NCBI GenBank assembly: GCA_946481225.1
Contig: CAMLNJ010000020.1
Location: forward strand, 1 to 14,199
Direction of reading: 5' to 3'
Length of the DNA stretch: 14,199 bases
Origin: an uncultured Verrucomicrobiota bacterium
GTDB taxonomy: Bacteria > Verrucomicrobiota > Verrucomicrobiae > Opitutales > Opitutaceae
Part shown: piece after piece, positions 13,304 to 14,199 of the stretch
Numbering within the stretch: position 1 is the first letter of the stretch
Layout of the letters: every line of letters starts with the position of its first letter
Notes under the pieces: generated by a model
The model's database searches: none
What the model saw: the letters and a program-made list of their open reading frames with translations, nothing else
What the model was told of the DNA's origin: nothing
Program-made: the position numbers and the translations under genes

Positions 13304-14199
13304 GTGCCCACGAGCGTGCCGTTTCTCGCCGAGATCGATCCCGACGTCGTGACGACCAGCCTCTGGTCCCACCTGCTCACCGTCGGCGGCGTCTTGCTCG
13401 CTCTCTTCGCCCTCGCCCGCCTCCTCGGCGAGCGCCGCCAACCCGGCAACACCCTCGCGTGGCTCATGGGCATCATCCTCGTGCCCTACGTCGGCGTGCC
13501 GCTCTACCTGCTCTTCGGCGGACGCAAGATCCGCCGCCTCGCCGCGCGCAAACGCCGCATCCGCCTTCCCGTTCCGCCCGAGGCCCGCGCGTCCGACGCC
13601 ACCCTCGCCCACCCGGTCGCCCATGCCATCTCCACCAACGGAGCCGCCGAACCCGTCGGGGGCAACTCGGTGCGACTCCTCCGCGACGGCGAGGACGCCT
13701 ACTCCGAACTCGAGCGCCAGATCCTCGCGGCCCGCCACACGATTCACATCGCCACCTTCATCCTCGGACGCGACGCCGTCGGACGCCGTGTGGTGCAACT
13801 CCTCGCCCGGCGCGCCCGCGAAGGCGTCCGCGTCCGCCTCCAACTCGACGCCCTCGGCTGCTTTTTCTCCCGCGGCCGCTTCGTCGATCCGATCCGCCAA
13901 GCCGGCGGCGAAGTCGCCACTTTTCTGCCCGTCATGCCGCTCTCCGGACGCGGCTCCGCCAATCTGCGAAACCACCGCAAGATCGCCGTCTTCGATCGCC
14001 AGACCGCGATCATCGGCGGCCACAACCTCGCCCGCGAATACCTCGGCCCCCACCCTTGGCGCAAACGATGGACCGATCTCGGTATCGTCCTCGCGGGCCC
14101 CGCCGCCACCCAGCTCGACGAGGTCTTCCTCGCCGACTGGACCTTCGCCATCGGCCGTCCAACCGAGCAAGAAACGCCCGCTCGGCTCCCTATCATCGT
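13304..14199 (+). CDS. cardiolipin synthase-type phospholipase D family protein (partial, 3' end outside)
   Basis: 298 codons are visible from GTG 13304, and the frame is still open at the window edge. Two N-terminal membrane helices (about 20-42 and 50-71) end in LFGGRK, the usual start of bacterial cardiolipin synthases. The first PLD motif is complete: His224, Lys226 and Asp231 in NHRKIAVFD, followed by GGHNLAREYLGP (238-249). The second HKD motif would lie beyond the right edge. Such enzymes join two phosphatidylglycerols (or use related donors) to make cardiolipin in the inner membrane. GTG at 13316 is an alternative start. It is the same strand as the pyr genes but 227 bp away, so probably a separate unit. 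Confidence 0.87.
   Translation, partial: MPTSVPFLAEIDPDVVTTSLWSHLLTVGGVLLALFALARLLGERRQPGNTLAWLMGIILVPYVGVPLYLLFGGRKIRRLAARKRRIRLPVPPEARASDATLAHPVAHAISTNGAAEPVGGNSVRLLRDGEDAYSELERQILAARHTIHIATFILGRDAVGRRVVQLLARRAREGVRVRLQLDALGCFFSRGRFVDPIRQAGGEVATFLPVMPLSGRGSANLRNHRKIAVFDRQTAIIGGHNLAREYLGPHPWRKRWTDLGIVLAGPAATQLDEVFLADWTFAIGRPTEQETPARLPII

Overview
The window is high-GC bacterial DNA that looks like a Verrucomicrobiota chromosome, most likely Opitutaceae or a relative. The basis is the short-palindrome and heptamer repeats between genes, the weak or absent Shine-Dalgarno sequences, the LacI regulator type and the small membrane protein type. This placement is my recollection of the group, not a search result. 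All twelve confident protein-coding genes look chromosomal and there is no phage or plasmid module. The accessory character comes from repeats and regulatory DNA.

Left part (1-2834): a LacI-family regulator (88-1203) whose last codons run into a cluster of short palindromes (1138-1326). A secreted cytochrome b562-like four-helix protein (1349-1804, minus) follows. Divergent from it is a secreted LpqC/feruloyl-esterase/PHB-depolymerase-type alpha/beta hydrolase (1946-2797, plus).

Middle (2835-6626, minus): a MacA/MacB-like export operon, read from right to left. It has a membrane-fusion protein (4866-6005), an ATPase (4165-4869) and a FtsX/MacB-type permease (2835-4082). ATPase and permease are separated by a 29-codon ORF (4079-4168) made largely of a palindromic repeat. 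That ORF joins both neighbours through 4-bp GTGA stop/start overlaps. Upstream of the operon is a 182-bp imperfect palindrome with terminal inverted repeats (6102-6283), MITE-like, which supplies the stop codon of a small two-helix membrane protein (6279-6626).

cimA region (6664-8616): a citramalate synthase gene (isoleucine pathway, minus) is preceded by what reads as a complete isoleucine attenuator. It has a 25-codon leader peptide (8368-8445) with six Ile codons including Ile-Ile-Ile, a GC-rich segment that can form an antiterminator, and a perfect 8-bp intrinsic terminator with a U-tract (8303-8335), 77 nt before cimA. This is the strongest undescribed-looking system in the window.

Right part (8617-14199, plus): an MFS sugar-type transporter, then a pyrR-pyrB-pyrC pyrimidine cluster. 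The intergenic gaps of that cluster carry a hairpin over the pyrR start codons and two different degenerate heptamer tandem repeats. The window ends inside a cardiolipin synthase-type phospholipase D gene that runs off the right edge.
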